In this document: positions 16,878 through 27,114 of the stretch, in pieces
Numbering within the stretch: position 1 is the stretch's first letter
Layout of the letters: every line of letters begins with the position of its first letter
DNA from: Lentibacillus sediminis
GTDB lineage: Bacteria > Bacillota > Bacilli > Bacillales > Amphibacillaceae
Assembly: GCF_002763455.1 (NCBI RefSeq)
Contig: NZ_NIXK01000002.1
Location: 62,001 to 126,000, forward strand
Direction of reading: 5' to 3'
Length of the DNA stretch: 64,000 bases
Position numbers and translations under genes: made by a program
Notes under the pieces: generated by a model
Databases searched by the model: none
Told to the model about the DNA's origin: nothing
The model's input: only the letters and a program-made list of their open reading frames with translations

Positions 16878-18528
16878 AATGTTGCTCCTTTTGGTTTTCC
16901 GCTTCCAGCTGCTTGTTTTGGATGACTGCTGACAAATTATCCAGCTTGATTTTTGTTTCGCCAAACGAAGCGGACTCACTGAAGATATTTTGAATTTCTT
17001 TTTCCATATCCGGAATTTCCAGTTCTGCCAGAATGGCGTCAAGGTGGCCAATGACCTGCTCGAATAAATTGATTTTTTCATACAGCAGCTTCATCACATG
17101 TTCTTCAATCGTTTCCCGGATGGCAAAATTATAGATATGCACATCTTTTTCCTGCCCATACCGGTGAATCCGGCCGATCCGCTGCTCCAGCCGCATCGGA
17201 TTCCATGGAAGATCATAATTAATCATGTAGTTGCAAAACTGCAGATTAATCCCTTCACCGCCTGCCTCTGTGGCAATAAGTACCTGTGCATGGTTCTGAA
17301 ACAGCTGCCGCATCCAATCTTTTTTCCCACTTTTAAAGCCGCCGCGAAACGGCACCGAGGTGATGCCGTGCTGTTTTAGCATCCATTGCAGGTAGAGCTG
17401 GGTCGCACGGTATTCGGTGAAAATAATCACTTTTTCATCCCCGATTTTTTTGATGACCTCGATCAGCTTCTCCGCTTTGGCATGGTGCGGCAGCTGCTCT
17501 ATTGCACCGAGTAATGGCTGCAGGTCATCTTCTATATTATTTTCATCCGCTAGCTTTTTCAGTGATAAATAACAGGCCTCCCTGGAGGAGCACAGTTCCC
17601 TTAAGTAAGTGATCTTGGAAAAACCCGAAAAGGATCGTATTTGGTTGTCCAGATACTCGTAGGTCTGTTTTTCTTCCAGAGTGAAATCAACCCAGATTGT
17701 CTCAATATTTCGCTTGGTGTCCCTCAGTGATGTATCCTTTCTTGTGTTGCGAACCATTACTTTTTGAATCAACGTTTTTAGGTAATCGTCCTCTGCAATG
17801 TCTTTTCCGTCTTTTCCGTAGGTTTCACGGAAGGACTCATAATTGCCGAGATGGCCCGGCTTGAGAATCGAGACAAGGTTAAAAATCTCCACCAGCTTAT
17901 TTTGCACCGGTGTCGCCGTCAGCAGTAAACAGTATTTTTTCCTTAATGATCTTACAAAAGCATAATTTTTGGTCTTATGGTTTTTCAGTTTGTGTGCTTC
18001 GTCAATCAGAATCAAGTCATAATCCATATCCAAAATGGCTTCCCTGTGCGGCGAACGCTTTGCTTTGTCAATGGAAGTAACCGCCACCTCATATTGATCC
18101 CAGTTGTAGTTTTTCCGGTGGGCGATTGCCGGGATGTAAAATTTTTCATTCAGCTCCCGAACCCATTGATTAACCAGGGAGGCAGGAGCAAGAATCAGCG
18201 CTTTTTTGACTTGCCCGCGTATCATATATTCTTTCAGGATCAGGCCAGCTTCAATCGTTTTGCCAAGACCCACTTCATCAGCTAAAATAGCCCGTCCGTT
18301 CATCTGTTCGATAACTTGTTCAGCGGTGGATTCCTGGTGTTCCAGAAAATTCATATGCGGCAGGTATTTTTTTGCCTGCAAACCGGAAAACGCCGGATTC
18401 ATCATGGTCCGCTCTGCTTCATAAGCCATGGAAAACAGCTCCCAGCCGGAAAATGGTCCGTTCTTTTCCAGATTCGTTTCAAGCTGTTCAATAAAAGACA
18501 GGTCTTTTTGCACATCAATCGGTTTCAT
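16864..18528 (-). CDS. yqhH: SNF2-family helicase YqhH
   Basis: 554 residues with the two RecA-like domains of SNF2/RapA-type ATPases: DEVGLGKTIEAG (Walker A, about 84-95), DEAH box at about 176-179, LTATPVQN motif III, and the C-terminal helicase half with RIGRIHRYGQ. It has no separate DNA-binding domain. Likely moves along DNA or displaces proteins such as RNA polymerase; the specific role is unknown. It lies divergent to the gcv operon. Confidence 0.92.
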   Translation of the reverse strand: MKPIDVQKDLSFIEQLETNLEKNGPFSGWELFSMAYEAERTMMNPAFSGLQAKKYLPHMNFLEHQESTAEQVIEQMNGRAILADEVGLGKTIEAGLILKEYMIRGQVKKALILAPASLVNQWVRELNEKFYIPAIAHRKNYNWDQYEVAVTSIDKAKRSPHREAILDMDYDLILIDEAHKLKNHKTKNYAFVRSLRKKYCLLLTATPVQNKLVEIFNLVSILKPGHLGNYESFRETYGKDGKDIAEDDYLKTLIQKVMVRNTRKDTSLRDTKRNIETIWVDFTLEEKQTYEYLDNQIRSFSGFSKITYLRELCSSREACYLSLKKLADENNIEDDLQPLLGAIEQLPHHAKAEKLIEVIKKIGDEKVIIFTEYRATQLYLQWMLKQHGITSVPFRGGFKSGKKDWMRQLFQNHAQVLIATEAGGEGINLQFCNYMINYDLPWNPMRLEQRIGRIHRYGQEKDVHIYNFAIRETIEEHVMKLLYEKINLFEQVIGHLDAILAELEIPDMEKEIQNIFSESASFGETKIKLDNLSAVIQNKQLEAENQKEQHYGNT

Positions 18529-18686
18529 TACAACCGTCCTTTTCTTATGTAATAATTTTCGGTGTTTGATTATATAATCTCCCTGATTTGTATGCTATAA
18601 TAAGAGAAAGAAGTGAGATTGAGATTCCCGAGCATTGGTACATAGTATAACCAAAACACACAGTTTCATAAATGCGGATGATTACA

Positions 18687-18862
18687 AGGGGAGAGCTTAC
18701 GTTTCACGTAACGCCGAAGGAGCAAGCAAACAGCGAATCTCTCAGGCAAAAAGACTCTTGTAGGACGCATCTCTGGAGAGCGTTTGCCTCATAGGCAGGC
18801 CACCTACGAAGCAAGCAGGACATGCAAAAAGTCAGCATGCCTGCGCAACTTTCTGGTTGAAG
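18687..18862 (+). promoter_or_regulatory. Tandem glycine riboswitch
   Basis: Two consecutive glycine aptamers. The first carries GGGAGAGC, CGCCGAAGGAGCAAGC and AATCTCTCAGGCAAAAAGAC; the second has CTCTGGAGAGCG, CACCTACGAAGCAAGC and the end pattern TTTCTGG-TGAAGGACAGGG. These are the conserved cores of the gcvT-type riboswitch. Glycine binding turns the operon on so that glycine is degraded. Confidence 0.93.
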
Positions 18863-18863
18863 G

Positions 18864-18905
18864 ACAGGGATTTTCCTAATGGTTGGGGGAATCTCTGTTT
18901 TTTTT
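18864..18905 (+). terminator. Riboswitch-controlled terminator before gcvT
   Basis: ACAGGGATTTTCC (18864-18876) can pair with GGGGGAATCTCTGT (18885-18898), followed by eight T. The left arm includes the 3' end of the second aptamer, so glycine binding should block this hairpin. Confidence 0.75.
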
Positions 18906-18964
18906 GGCTTGATGGCAGGCCGCTTTTTTTACAGGGCTACATACTGACAAAAAGGAGTGATGGG

Positions 18965-20080
18965 ATGAGTGAATTGAAACGGACACCGCTATTTCCTGTT
19001 TATAAGGAGTTTGGTGCCAAAACGGTGGATTTCGGCGGCTGGGAGCTGCCCGTACATTTCTCCGGCATTAAACAGGAACATGAAACAACGCGGACAAAAG
19101 CAGGCCTTTTTGATGTATCCCATATGGGGGAGATTGCAGTAAAGGGACCGAAAAGCCTGGAATTCCTGCAGAAAATGACCACCAATGATGTGGCTAAGCT
19201 GACACCGAATCGTGCCCAGTATACGATGATGTGCTATTCAGACGGCGGAACGGTGGATGACTTTATTGTTTATATGCTGGGTGAAGATGATTATTTGCTG
19301 GTGGTAAACGCCGCCAATACCGAGAAGGATTACGAATGGATGGTAAAGAATAATGATTTCCCGGAAGCAGAACTGACAATCGAAAATGTGTCGGATCAGT
19401 ATGTACAGCTGGCAGTCCAGGGTCCGGAAGCTGAGGCAATCCTGCAATCCGTGACAGAGACCAATCTTTCGGAAATCAAGTTTTTCCGGTTTGTACAGGA
19501 TGTGTATTTTTCCTCTATCAATGATCCGGCGATTGTTTCCCGCACCGGGTACACAGGTGAGGACGGGTTTGAAATTTATTTTCCGGCGGCAAGCGGTGTC
19601 GCCTTGTGGCACCTGATACTGGAGGCTGGAAAAGAAAAGGGGATTCAGCCTATTGGCTTGGGGGCCCGGGACACTCTGCGCTTTGAAGCAAATCTTGCCT
19701 TGTATGGGCAGGAGCTTTCTCCGGAAATTACGCCGATTGAAGCAGGACTGAAATTTGCGGTAAAAGTGAACAAGGATGCCTCATTTTTTGGCAAAGAACG
19801 CTTGAAAGAACAGGCAGAAAATGGACTCCAGCGAAAACTTGCCGGTATTGAAATGATCGATAAAGGCATACCAAGGCATGGCTATGAGATTTTCCACGGA
19901 GAGGAAAAGGTCGGATTTGTTACATCCGGCACCCAGTCTCCTACACTGAACAAAAATGTCGGGCTGGCCCTGATCCGGACAGATCTGGCAGAGGACGGAA
20001 CAGAACTCGAGGTACAGGTGCGCAAACGGCGTTTAAAAGCTGTTGTCGTGCCAACGCCATTTTACAAACGGGCAAAATAG
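18965..20080 (+). CDS. gcvT: Aminomethyltransferase, glycine cleavage T protein
   Basis: 371 residues. It transfers the methylene group from aminomethyl-lipoyl H protein to tetrahydrofolate and releases ammonia. The start [19 protein letters not shown], the FDVSHMGE segment and the folate-binding [10 protein letters not shown] are typical. AAAGGAGTGATGGG precedes the ATG at 18965; the frame continues upstream into the riboswitch terminator and is not coding there. First gene of gcvT-gcvPA-gcvPB. Confidence 0.96.
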   Translation: MSELKRTPLFPVYKEFGAKTVDFGGWELPVHFSGIKQEHETTRTKAGLFDVSHMGEIAVKGPKSLEFLQKMTTNDVAKLTPNRAQYTMMCYSDGGTVDDFIVYMLGEDDYLLVVNAANTEKDYEWMVKNNDFPEAELTIENVSDQYVQLAVQGPEAEAILQSVTETNLSEIKFFRFVQDVYFSSINDPAIVSRTGYTGEDGFEIYFPAASGVALWHLILEAGKEKGIQPIGLGARDTLRFEANLALYGQELSPEITPIEAGLKFAVKVNKDASFFGKERLKEQAENGLQRKLAGIEMIDKGIPRHGYEIFHGEEKVGFVTSGTQSPTLNKNVGLALIRTDLAEDGTELEVQVRKRRLKAVVVPTPFYKRAK

Positions 20081-20094
20081 GGAGGGTACAAGCA

Positions 20095-21444
20095 ATGGAA
20101 TTTCGATACTTGCCAATGACTGAAGCAGACAAAAAAGAGATGCTTGATACCATTGGTGTTGCATCCACAGATGAATTATTCTCAGATATTCCGGCAGATG
20201 TGCGCTTTCAGGGTGAGCTGAATCTTAAAAAGCCAGCCAATGAATATCAATTAAAAAAAGAAATGGCCAATCTGGCTGCGAAAAATGTGAATGTGCAAGA
20301 TTACAGCTCTTTTTTGGGAGCAGGCGTCTATGATCACTTTATTCCATCCGTCGTTGATCATGTCATTTCCCGATCAGAGTTTTATACCGCCTACACTCCG
20401 TATCAGCCGGAAATTTCCCAAGGGGAACTGCAGGCGATTTTTGAATTTCAGACAATGATTTCCGAATTAACTGCAATGCCTGTATCGAATTCATCCATGT
20501 ATGACGGAGCTACGGCACTGGCAGAAGCGGTGAACTTAAGTGCGGCACAAACCAAGCGGAAGAAGATCCTTGTCTCCAAAGCCGTGCATCCGGAATCCCG
20601 GGCGGTAATCGAAACATATGCCAAGGGACCGGGCCTGGAAGTGGTGGAAATTGCCGAGCGTGATGGCGTCACCGATTATGAGCATCTTGCCAGCGAATTG
20701 GATGAAAATACAGCGAGTGTTGTGCTGCAATACCCAAACTTTTTTGGGCAGATAGAACCGCTGAAAAAGGCGCAGGAACTTCTGGAAGGGCAAAAGAAAA
20801 CAATGCTGATTGTCTCCAGTAATCCATTGGCACTGGGCTATCTGACGCCACCGGGAGAATTTGGTGCTGATATTGTTGTCGGCGATACACAGGTGTTCGG
20901 AATACCGGCACAGTTTGGCGGCCCACACTGCGGCTATTTTGCCACAACGAAAAAATTAATGCGGAAAGTGCCCGGAAGACTTGTCGGGCAGACAACGGAT
21001 GAGGACGGTGTACGCGGTTTTGTGCTGACCCTGCAGGCAAGGGAGCAGCATATCCGCAGAGATAAAGCAACTTCCAATATTTGTTCCAACCAGGCGCTGA
21101 ATGCATTAGCAAGCTCTGTAGCGATGAGCTCCATCGGTAAACAGGGATTAAAAAGAATGGCAGCATTAAATATGCAAAAAGCAAGATATGCCAAACAAGC
21201 ACTTGAAGAGAAAGGCTTCACTGTTATCGCGCGAGGTGCCTTTTTCAATGAAATTGTTGTTAAACTCAGCCGTCCGGCAACGGTTGTAAATGAAAAACTG
21301 CTGGAAAAAGGCATGATTGGCGGCTATGATCTGGGCACGACTTATCCGGAATGGGAAAACCATATGCTGGTCGCTGTCACAGAAATTCGAACAAAAGAAG
21401 AAATTGATGCTTTTGTCAAAGAATTGGGGGATATCAATGGCTAA
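20095..21444 (+). CDS. gcvPA: Glycine dehydrogenase (decarboxylating) subunit 1
   Basis: 449 residues. N-terminal half of the split P protein, starting [17 protein letters not shown]. Together with gcvPB it decarboxylates glycine with PLP and loads H protein. Conserved SMYDGATA and GGPHCGYF segments are seen. It starts 14 bases after gcvT and overlaps gcvPB. Confidence 0.96.
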   Translation: MEFRYLPMTEADKKEMLDTIGVASTDELFSDIPADVRFQGELNLKKPANEYQLKKEMANLAAKNVNVQDYSSFLGAGVYDHFIPSVVDHVISRSEFYTAYTPYQPEISQGELQAIFEFQTMISELTAMPVSNSSMYDGATALAEAVNLSAAQTKRKKILVSKAVHPESRAVIETYAKGPGLEVVEIAERDGVTDYEHLASELDENTASVVLQYPNFFGQIEPLKKAQELLEGQKKTMLIVSSNPLALGYLTPPGEFGADIVVGDTQVFGIPAQFGGPHCGYFATTKKLMRKVPGRLVGQTTDEDGVRGFVLTLQAREQHIRRDKATSNICSNQALNALASSVAMSSIGKQGLKRMAALNMQKARYAKQALEEKGFTVIARGAFFNEIVVKLSRPATVVNEKLLEKGMIGGYDLGTTYPEWENHMLVAVTEIRTKEEIDAFVKELGDING

Positions 21445-22894
21445 TCAGGATTTTCCATTAATTTTTGAACGCAGCAAAGAAGGAAGAACCGGCTATAGTC
21501 TCCCGGAACTTGATGTGCCGGAAATAGATTTGCAGGAAGATCTCGCTGATGACTATGTGCGCAAAGAAGAGGCCGACCTTCCAGAAGTCAGTGAACTGGA
21601 GATCATGCGCCACTATACTGGTTTGTCCAATCGAAATTATGGTGTGGATTCCGGTTTTTATCCACTGGGTTCCTGCACGATGAAATATAACCCGAAAATT
21701 AATGAAGATGTTGCCAGAATGCCCGGCTTCAGCCATATCCATCCATACCAGGATCCGAAAACGGTGCAGGGTGCGCTGGAGATGATGTATGATTTGCAGA
21801 CGTCTTTGGCGGAGATCACCGGGATGCATGCATTCACCCTGCAATCAGCGGCAGGAGCACAGGGAGAGTGGTCCGCACTGATGATGATCCGTGCTTATCA
21901 TGAGGCACGTGGTGATTACCAGCGAACGAAGGTAATTGTTCCTGACTCCGCACATGGCACCAACCCGGCTTCTGCCGCAGTGGCGGGATTTGATGCCGTC
22001 ACTGTCAAATCAAATGAAAAAGGCCTGGTTGATATCGATGACCTGAAACGGGTTGTCGGAACAGACACTGCCGCCCTGATGCTGACAAACCCGAATACTC
22101 TGGGGTTATTTGAAACGGAAATTCGGGAAATGGCGGAGATTGTCCACTCCGCCGGCGGAAAACTCTATTATGACGGAGCAAATTTAAATGCGATTATGGG
22201 CTATACCCGCCCCGGAGACATGGGATTTGATGCGGTGCATCTGAACCTGCATAAGACGTTTACCGGCCCACATGGCGGGGGAGGACCAGGCTCCGGACCT
22301 GTTGGGGTTACGGAGGAGCTGGCACGTTACCTGCCTAAACCCGTTCTGACGAAGCGGGACGAGGTGTTTGTTTTTGACCATGACCGTCCGGATTCCATCG
22401 GTCGAATCAAATCATATTATGGCAATTTTGCGATCAATCTTCGTGCCTATACGTACATTCGTACGATGGGAGCGGAAGGGCTGAAGAAGGTTAGTGAATA
22501 TGCTGTGCTGAACGCAAATTACATGATGCGAAAACTGGAGCAGAAATATGAACTGCCATATCAGCAGCATTGCAAGCATGAATTTGTCCTGTCCGGCAAA
22601 AGGCAGAAAAAACTCGGTGTCCGCACACTGGATATTGCTAAGCGGCTTCTGGATTACGGATATCATCCACCGACCATTTACTTCCCGCTTAATGTGGAGG
22701 AAGGCATGATGGTGGAACCAACGGAAACGGAATCCAAGGAAACGCTGGATGGGTTTATTGATTCGATGCTCTCCATTGCCAAAGAGGTGGAGGATGAGCC
22801 GGAACTCGTTCAGGAAGCGCCTTACCATACGATAGTCAAACGCATGGATGAAACCACTGCAGCCAGAAAGCCAGTATTAAGATATGAGAAATAG
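21437..22894 (+). CDS. gcvPB: Glycine dehydrogenase (decarboxylating) subunit 2
   Basis: 485 residues. C-terminal half of the split P protein with the PLP-binding Lys at about 273 in [18 protein letters not shown]. The ATG at 21437 overlaps the end of gcvPA; the longer frame upstream lies inside gcvPA. The lipoyl carrier gcvH is not in this window, as usual in this group. Confidence 0.96.
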   Translation: MANQDFPLIFERSKEGRTGYSLPELDVPEIDLQEDLADDYVRKEEADLPEVSELEIMRHYTGLSNRNYGVDSGFYPLGSCTMKYNPKINEDVARMPGFSHIHPYQDPKTVQGALEMMYDLQTSLAEITGMHAFTLQSAAGAQGEWSALMMIRAYHEARGDYQRTKVIVPDSAHGTNPASAAVAGFDAVTVKSNEKGLVDIDDLKRVVGTDTAALMLTNPNTLGLFETEIREMAEIVHSAGGKLYYDGANLNAIMGYTRPGDMGFDAVHLNLHKTFTGPHGGGGPGSGPVGVTEELARYLPKPVLTKRDEVFVFDHDRPDSIGRIKSYYGNFAINLRAYTYIRTMGAEGLKKVSEYAVLNANYMMRKLEQKYELPYQQHCKHEFVLSGKRQKKLGVRTLDIAKRLLDYGYHPPTIYFPLNVEEGMMVEPTETESKETLDGFIDSMLSIAKEVEDEPELVQEAPYHTIVKRMDETTAARKPVLRYEK

Positions 22895-22896
22895 CA

Positions 22897-22930
22897 AAAC
22901 CGGGGATGCATATGCTCCCCGGTTTCTTTT
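22897..22930 (+). terminator. gcv operon terminator
   Basis: AAACCGGGG (22897-22905) pairs with CCCCGGTTT (22917-22925), then a T-rich tail. Confidence 0.85.
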
Positions 22931-22974
22931 GCTTAAGAAATTATAAATCATGCGTATTGTGGTTGGCAGAGCCA

Positions 22975-23188
22975 GTGTATGCCCCGGCCAGCTCCAGCGC
23001 CCAGCGACTAGTGGACTTCCCTCACCTCCGTACGATAAGTCAACATCGGCTCCCTCCGGTCGCCGTGTTTCCTTTATCTTCTCCGGATGAATGATCAGCT
23101 AAATTCGCCGCTTTGCGCGGCAACGCTGATCCACCTAGCATGGCCAGGCGCAGCCCATACGTCGCTAAACGGGCGCTTCCGCTTTTGT
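22975..23188. repeat. GC-rich intergenic repeat of a second family
   Basis: About 210 bases bounded by CCAGCTCCAGCGCCC and GGGCGCTTCCGCTTTT, whose GCGCCC/GGGCGC ends can pair. Internal arms such as GCCGCTTTGCGCGGC also form hairpins. Sequences bounded by AGCTCCAGCGCC and GGCGCTTGCGCTTTT are, as far as I recall, frequent between genes in many Bacillaceae. Only one copy is in this window; it lies between the convergent gcvPB and yqhL genes. Confidence 0.5.
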
Positions 23189-23190
23189 TC

Positions 23191-23562
23191 TTATTTTGTC
23201 TTAATTTTTCCGCGCCATTTTTTAAATCCGCCTTTGAGCTGATAGATGTCCTTATAGCCTTTCTTGTTCAAGAGCTGGGCTGCCCGTGCGGAGCGGGAAC
23301 CGCCTTGACAGTACAAATATACTGGCTTATCTTTGCGCATTTCCACCAGCCGCTGTTTCATCTGGGTGACTGGGATGTTTCTTGCACCGAGAATATGCCC
23401 TTTATCGAACTCCTGCGGTTCGCGTACATCAATTAATTGCGCTTTTCGGTATCCTTCACGGAATTGATCTTCCGTAAGCACCTTTAAATAATTTTTTTGT
23501 CTAAAATACCGAAATACGGTAATCGCTACTAAAGCGACGACGACAACTACTAAAATTTCCAT
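23191..23562 (-). CDS. yqhL: Membrane-anchored rhodanese-like protein YqhL
   Basis: 123 residues: an N-terminal membrane helix (2-19) and one rhodanese domain (about 28-120). The active-site loop is YCQGGSRSARAA with the catalytic Cys at about 84; the CxxGxRS form is typical of single-domain sulfurtransferases. LIDVREPQEFDKGHI is the conserved first motif. It probably handles persulfide sulfur near the membrane; the acceptor is unknown. Same place as yqhL in B. subtilis. Confidence 0.9.
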   Translation of the reverse strand: MEILVVVVVALVAITVFRYFRQKNYLKVLTEDQFREGYRKAQLIDVREPQEFDKGHILGARNIPVTQMKQRLVEMRKDKPVYLYCQGGSRSARAAQLLNKKGYKDIYQLKGGFKKWRGKIKTK

Positions 23563-23801
23563 TGCTTTTCCCCCGTCTTCCCATTACTTCACTCTCTATT
23601 ATAGGCGGATTCGGTGGTTTTTTCAATCTTTATGGAAAACGGCCCCGCCAGCGCCGAAGCGTTTTTAAAAAAATTTCCAGAATGCAACTGTTAAATTAAT
23701 TGGTTTTTAGACAAAAAAAACGTTTTCTCTCCATTTCTCGCACATTTGCTTTCATATTCAGTGAATCCTGTTGTTGACAGTTTCCGTTACTTCTGATTGA
23801 G

Positions 23802-23848
23802 ACACCATATATAGTATTTTTTTGTATTTTGAGCACTATATATTGTTT
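23802..23848 (+). promoter_or_regulatory. Two NrdR boxes in the nrdJ control region
   Basis: ACACCATATATAGTAT (23802-23817) and GCACTATATATTGTTT (23833-23848) match the NrdR consensus ACACWATATATWGTGT. Their starts are 31 bases apart, the three-helical-turn spacing typical of NrdR sites. Confidence 0.8.
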
Positions 23849-23857
23849 AAATATAAT
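23829..23857 (+). promoter_or_regulatory. nrdJ promoter
   Basis: TTGAGC (23829-23834), 17 bases, TATAAT (23852-23857). The second NrdR box fills the spacer, so bound NrdR should block RNA polymerase. Confidence 0.7.
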
Positions 23858-23906
23858 TATATGTGGTATGGTTATTATATCATACCGAAGATAAAGGAGC
23901 GATCAA

Positions 23907-26474
23907 ATGGCGACTGTTGTAGAAAAAGAAAAAGTAAATGGACTGAACGTGGAAGCTCTCAATGCTGACATTCAGCTGTTTCCCCAGGTTCATCCGATTA
24001 CCAGCGACATGGAAATTACCCATAAAGGGGTGTCGCGACTGGTAATGCTTGATCGTTACGCATTTAAAGATACTGCGAAAAGAACATTGAAAACGGGGGA
24101 TTTTGTTGTCCTCACGGTAAAAGCAGATCCGAAATTCCCTGCCCGTGGGCTGGGATTTATCAAGTCGATTGACTGGTCATCCAACGAGGTGGAAATTCAG
24201 GTGGATCAGGAATTTGTTTCCGTATTGGACAGTGAAGAAGAGGCATCCACCGGCATTGTTAAGCGAAAGCTTGATGTCATCGACAAACCGCTCGAAGTAT
24301 TTTATGAACAAATTGCCAGGCGCAATGCAGCTGGTCTGTCGGCAGTAGAAACAACCCCTCCAAAGCAGCAGGAGTGGGAGCAGAATTTTCAGGAGGAGCT
24401 GGCAAGCTTAAACTTTATACCTGCAGGAAGGGTATTGTACGGGGCCGGAGCCGACACGGATGTTACCTATTTCAACTGCTATGTGATGCCGTATATTAAA
24501 GATTCGCGCGAGGGCATTTCTGATCACCGGAAGCAGGTGATGGAGATTATGTCAAGAGGCGGCGGTGTAGGCACCAATGGTTCAACACTGAGACCGCGCA
24601 ACACACTGGCCCGCGGTGTCAACGGCAAATCTTCCGGTTCGGTATCCTGGCTGGATGATATTGCCAAGCTCACCCACCTGGTGGAGCAGGGAGGGTCCAG
24701 ACGCGGTGCGCAGATGATTATGCTGGTGGATTCCCACCCGGATATCATCGAGTTTATTATTTCCAAAATGCAAAATCCGCGAATTCTAAGATATCTGGTG
24801 GAGAACACGGAAGACGAGCAAATCAGGCAGCTTGCCAAAGAAAAATTAAAATTCACGCCGTTTTCTGAAACGGAAATGGATCTTTATCAGGGGATTGTCA
24901 ATTACCGAAGCATGCCAGGGCTCGGCGGATTTACCCACGCCGCGATCAGAGAAGCGGAAGAAAAACTGCAGGCTGGTGGCACATATGATGTCCATAACCC
25001 GGAATTCCTGACAGGCGCCAACATTTCCGTCTGTTTAACAAAAGAATTCATGGATGCCGTCGAGCGGGACGAGGATTACGAGCTCCGTTTTCCGGATGTC
25101 GAGAATTATACCGAAGCGGAAATGGCTGATTATAATGAACGCTGGCATGATGTTGGCGATGTGCGCAAATGGGAAGAAGAAGGTTATGGCATTCGTGTCT
25201 ATCGCCGCATAAAGGCAAAAGAACTGTGGAATCTGATCAATATTTGCGCAACCTATTCGGCAGAACCCGGCATTTTCTTTATCGACAATGCCAATGATAT
25301 GACAAACGCGCAAGCCTACGGCGACCAGGTTGTGGCAACAAATCCGTGTGGGGAACAACCTCTCGCACCTTATTCTGTCTGCAATCTTGCAGCAGTCAAT
25401 CTGGCGGAAATGGCGGATAAGAAGCAGAAGAACGTCAATTTCGAAAAACTGAAGCAAACGGTAAAAACCGGTGTACGGATGCAGGATAATGTGATTGATG
25501 CCACTCCGTATTTTCTGGAAGAAAACAAAAAGCAGGCACTTGGAGAGCGCCGGGTCGGTCTGGGTGTTATGGGGCTGCATGATCTCTTAATCTATTGTGA
25601 AACCACGTATGGATCCGAAGAAGGAAACCAGCTGGTGGACGAGATTTTCCAGACTATCGCTACTACGGCTTATCGCACATCGATTGAACTGGCAAAAGAA
25701 AAAGGAAGCTTTCCGTTTTTGACAGGAGATTCAGAACAGGAGACAAAAGCGCTTCGCCAAGCATTTATTCAAACCGGCTATATGAAAAAAATGCCGGACG
25801 ATATTAAAGAGGGGATACTTGCACATGGTATTCGCAATTCCCATCTGCTTACTGTTGCGCCAACCGGAAGCACGGGTACAATGGTCGGTGTCAGCACCGG
25901 GCTGGAACCGTACTTTTCCTTCTCCTATTTCCGGAGCGGTAGACTGGGTAAATTTATTGAAGTAAAAGCCGACATTGTCCAGGAATATTTAGACCGGAAT
26001 CCGGACGCCGACCCGGAGCAATTGCCGAAATGGTTTGTCTCTTCCATGGACCTGGCACCGGAAGCGCATGCTGATACCCAATGTGTGATTCAGCGCTGGG
26101 TGGACAGCTCGATTTCCAAGACAGTGAATGCACCGCGCGGCTATTCGGTTGATCAGGTGGAAAGTGTTTACCGCCGCCTTTACAGAGGAGGAGCCAAAGG
26201 GGGAACGGTCTATGTTGACGGCAGCCGTGACTCTCAGGTACTGACCCTGAAAGCAGAAGAAAATAATGCTGGTGAACAAACAGAACTGTTTGAGGAATCG
26301 GCCAAACCTAAAGTGGTGCTGATGGATACGGTGCAGGAACTGGAGAGCACCAATGTCACAATCGGCTCGGAAGTAGGGGACACCTGTCCTGTATGCCGAA
26401 AAGGCAGTGTAGAAGATATCGGCGGATGCAATACATGCACAAATTGCAATGCGCAGCTCAAGTGTGGACTATAA
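23907..26474 (+). CDS. nrdJ: Adenosylcobalamin-dependent ribonucleotide reductase (class II)
   Basis: 855 residues. It reduces ribonucleotides to deoxyribonucleotides with B12 and so does not need oxygen or an NrdF subunit. Active-site segments are FNCYVMPY, NPCGEQPLAPYSVCNLAAVNL and PTGSTGTMVGVSTGLEP. The C-terminus CPVCRKGS...CNTCTNCNAQLKCGL has paired cysteines that can bind zinc and shuttle electrons. Two NrdR boxes lie in its promoter. B. subtilis has class I nrdEF instead; a class II enzyme is found in part of the Bacillaceae. AAAGGAG precedes ATG. Confidence 0.94.
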   Translation: MATVVEKEKVNGLNVEALNADIQLFPQVHPITSDMEITHKGVSRLVMLDRYAFKDTAKRTLKTGDFVVLTVKADPKFPARGLGFIKSIDWSSNEVEIQVDQEFVSVLDSEEEASTGIVKRKLDVIDKPLEVFYEQIARRNAAGLSAVETTPPKQQEWEQNFQEELASLNFIPAGRVLYGAGADTDVTYFNCYVMPYIKDSREGISDHRKQVMEIMSRGGGVGTNGSTLRPRNTLARGVNGKSSGSVSWLDDIAKLTHLVEQGGSRRGAQMIMLVDSHPDIIEFIISKMQNPRILRYLVENTEDEQIRQLAKEKLKFTPFSETEMDLYQGIVNYRSMPGLGGFTHAAIREAEEKLQAGGTYDVHNPEFLTGANISVCLTKEFMDAVERDEDYELRFPDVENYTEAEMADYNERWHDVGDVRKWEEEGYGIRVYRRIKAKELWNLINICATYSAEPGIFFIDNANDMTNAQAYGDQVVATNPCGEQPLAPYSVCNLAAVNLAEMADKKQKNVNFEKLKQTVKTGVRMQDNVIDATPYFLEENKKQALGERRVGLGVMGLHDLLIYCETTYGSEEGNQLVDEIFQTIATTAYRTSIELAKEKGSFPFLTGDSEQETKALRQAFIQTGYMKKMPDDIKEGILAHGIRNSHLLTVAPTGSTGTMVGVSTGLEPYFSFSYFRSGRLGKFIEVKADIVQEYLDRNPDADPEQLPKWFVSSMDLAPEAHADTQCVIQRWVDSSISKTVNAPRGYSVDQVESVYRRLYRGGAKGGTVYVDGSRDSQVLTLKAEENNAGEQTELFEESAKPKVVLMDTVQELESTNVTIGSEVGDTCPVCRKGSVEDIGGCNTCTNCNAQLKCGL

Positions 26475-26487
26475 ATATCACTTGTAA

Positions 26488-26521
26488 TGGAAGAACTGGT
26501 CAAGAGGCCAGTTCTTTTTCT
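26488..26521 (+). terminator. nrdJ terminator
   Basis: AAGAACTGG pairs with CCAGTTCTTTTTC around a short loop. Confidence 0.85.
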
Positions 26522-26615
26522 GCTTGTTTATTTAATTCAAATACGGTATGCTGATATTAATAGAAACAATGTTGCCCCAGATAAAAATTATTCCCAAAAA
26601 AAGAGAGGCGATGAA

Positions 26616-27035
26616 ATGCCTACACCAAGTATGGAAGACTATATTGAAATCATTTACAACCTAATTGATACGAAAGGCTACGCCCGTGTGGCTGACATTG
26701 CGGAATCCTTGGAGGTACATCCTTCCTCTGTCACCAAAATGGTGCAGAAACTGGATAAGGACGGCTATTTAAATTATGAGAAATACCGGGGTTTTGTCCT
26801 GACATCCAAAGGAAAGAAAATCGGTGAGCGCCTGGTATTCCGCCATGAGCTGCTTGAACAATTTCTGGAGATTATCGGAGTCGATGAACCGAATATTTAT
26901 GAAGATGTTGAGGGTATTGAGCATCATTTGAGCTGGAATTCTATTGACCGTATTGGGGATCTCGTTTCTTATTTTCAGGAAGATGAGAAGCGGATCAAGA
27001 AGCTGCGCGATACCCAAAAATTAAAAGAGAAGTAA
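26616..27035 (+). CDS. mntR: Manganese-responsive transcriptional regulator MntR
   Basis: 139 residues, DtxR/MntR family. [11 protein letters not shown] puts the metal ligands Asp8 and Glu11 exactly where B. subtilis MntR has them; RHELLEQFL (His at about 77) and EDVEGIEHH (Glu99, Glu102, His103) complete the site. The N-terminal winged helix binds DNA. It represses manganese uptake genes when Mn is plentiful. AGAGAGG lies before the ATG at 26616; a longer frame upstream overlaps the nrdJ terminator and is rejected. Confidence 0.95.
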   Translation: MPTPSMEDYIEIIYNLIDTKGYARVADIAESLEVHPSSVTKMVQKLDKDGYLNYEKYRGFVLTSKGKKIGERLVFRHELLEQFLEIIGVDEPNIYEDVEGIEHHLSWNSIDRIGDLVSYFQEDEKRIKKLRDTQKLKEK

Positions 27036-27114
27036 GAAGGAACCTGTCCGCTGTTCTAATTTGCTGGTTCTGTGCTTAAGCATATAAAAAGAAAACAGCA
27101 AAAGGAGAGAGCGC

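Noticed and set aside
16878-17081. Upstream extension of yqhG by 68 codons on the minus strand
   Set aside because: It lies inside yqhH in another frame, has no ribosome binding site and breaks the conserved family start MAIHDLNQF.
20448-21363. Long minus-strand open frames opposite gcvPA, such as 20669-21202
   Set aside because: They are antisense shadows of a clear core gene; no start signals or family resemblance.
25035-25580. 181-codon minus-strand open frame inside nrdJ
   Set aside because: Fully contained in nrdJ, no ribosome binding site; codon bias effect.
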